From an uncultured Pseudomonadota bacterium (lineage in GTDB: Bacteria; Myxococcota_A; UBA796; SXON01), in NCBI GenBank assembly GCA_903885375.1, contig CAISIK010000045.1:74876-107921 (forward strand): a stretch of 33,046 nucleotides of DNA. Reading direction: 5' to 3'. The translations under genes and the position numbers were made by a program. The notes beneath the pieces were generated by a model, which saw only the letters and a program-made list of their open reading frames with translations, was not told the DNA's origin and made no database searches. This document shows, piece by piece, positions 32,749-33,046 of this stretch. The first letter of the stretch is position 1; each line of letters opens with the position of its first letter.

Positions 32749-33046
32749 TTGTCCGTTCCAAAGAAGTACCTGGTGGTCCTCGCTCCGATGGCCCTCCTCA
32801 CCGGCTGCGCACCGGCGGACGGGAGCGACGTCGAACCGAGCAGCCTCGACACCGCCGCCGACACCGACACCGACACCGGGGCGGCGGACACTGGCGACAC
32901 CGCCGACACCGCCGACACCGCCGACACAGCCGACCCCGTCGACACCGTCGACACCGCCGACACCGCCGACACCGTCGACACCGCCGACACCGCCGACACC
33001 GCCGACACCGCCGACACCGCCGACACCGCCGACACCGCCGACACCG
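32749..33046 (+). CDS. Lipoprotein with Asp-Thr-Ala tandem repeats (5' part only)
   Basis: Only the first 99 codons are in the window. From TTG 32749 the signal peptide is textbook: basic KK near residue 5, a hydrophobic core and lipobox LTGC (Cys20). A short acidic stretch leads into repeats of Asp-Thr-Ala, with some Asp-Thr-Val, that run to the window edge. GGAG (32740-32743) lies five bases before the TTG. An ATG at 32680 is in frame but would put 23 Pro-rich residues ahead of the signal peptide and has AT-rich third positions, so I reject it. The repeat is probably a surface-exposed flexible stalk; what it carries is outside the window. The same linker type marks the lipoproteins at 4470 and 29215. 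Confidence 0.75.
   Translation, partial: MSVPKKYLVVLAPMALLTGCAPADGSDVEPSSLDTAADTDTDTGAADTGDTADTADTADTADPVDTVDTADTADTVDTADTADTADTADTADTADTADT
32887..33046 (+). repeat. 9-bp tandem repeat encoding Asp-Thr-Ala
   Basis: At least 17 copies of GACACCGCC, most identical, with GTC, CCC or AGC variants in copies 1, 5-7 and 10, continuing past the edge. The unit is a multiple of three, so copy-number change keeps the frame. Confidence 0.9.

Noticed and set aside
32661..33044. Minus-strand frame reading Val-Ser-Ala repeats
   Set aside because: It is the reverse reading of the 9-bp repeat; the plus strand has a signal peptide, lipobox and ribosome site.
32887..33046. CRISPR array
   Set aside because: The units are 9 bp and directly abutting, without spacers.

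Overview
The window is very GC-rich (about 70 % by eye), gene-dense and strongly biased to G or C at third codon positions. It carries three lipoproteins whose linkers are made of Asp-Thr-Ala repeats, an outer-membrane barrel, a discoidin-type secreted protein and a CheA/CheW pair. Together these suggest a Gram-negative environmental bacterium of the Myxococcota (former Deltaproteobacteria) or a close relative. This is inferred from style and gene content; there is no rRNA gene to confirm it.

Layout. 1-5396: a truncated discoidin-type exported protein (minus), the fluoride channel crcB, an FKBP prolyl isomerase, a small membrane protein (minus), then a coupled trio of an outer-membrane barrel protein, dapA and dapB (lysine/diaminopimelate pathway), followed by a beta-propeller lipoprotein. 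5460-20436: one uninterrupted minus-strand block of twelve genes in the order grpE, dnaK, dnaJ, a periplasmic binding-protein-like exported protein, thiL, two CNNM/CorC-type membrane CBS proteins, cheW, cheA, a zinc alcohol dehydrogenase, a second unusual Hsp70 and a TrmJ-like RNA methyltransferase. From dnaJ to the dehydrogenase every junction overlaps. 20549-25127: hemW and a fused M16 metallopeptidase diverge from what looks like a single shared promoter; the peptidase is coupled to a proline-rich protein of unknown function. 25153-27729: two minus-strand exported proteins, one with a degenerate aspartyl-protease-like N-terminus and TPR-like repeats. 27870-31186: enolase, a short lipoprotein and a B12-binding-type radical SAM enzyme. 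31187-33046: an accessory stretch with hairpins, a vapBC toxin-antitoxin pair under a consensus-like promoter with a perfect palindromic operator, a decayed LamG-type fragment, and the start of a lipoprotein that runs off the window inside a 9-bp tandem repeat.

A recurring signal is a G-N-T-A -10 element placed very close to start codons. In five genes it predicts transcription starting within a base or so of the initiation codon (leaderless mRNAs), and those genes lack a Shine-Dalgarno sequence. Genes with a longer leader mostly have one.

No complete, clearly novel defence or biosynthetic system is visible. The strongest candidates for new biology are the lidless Hsp70 with a hydrophobic tail in the same gene chain as grpE-dnaK-dnaJ and an orphan CheA/CheW pair, the hemW/M16 overlapping bidirectional leaderless promoter, and the pseudo-protease/TPR exported protein.
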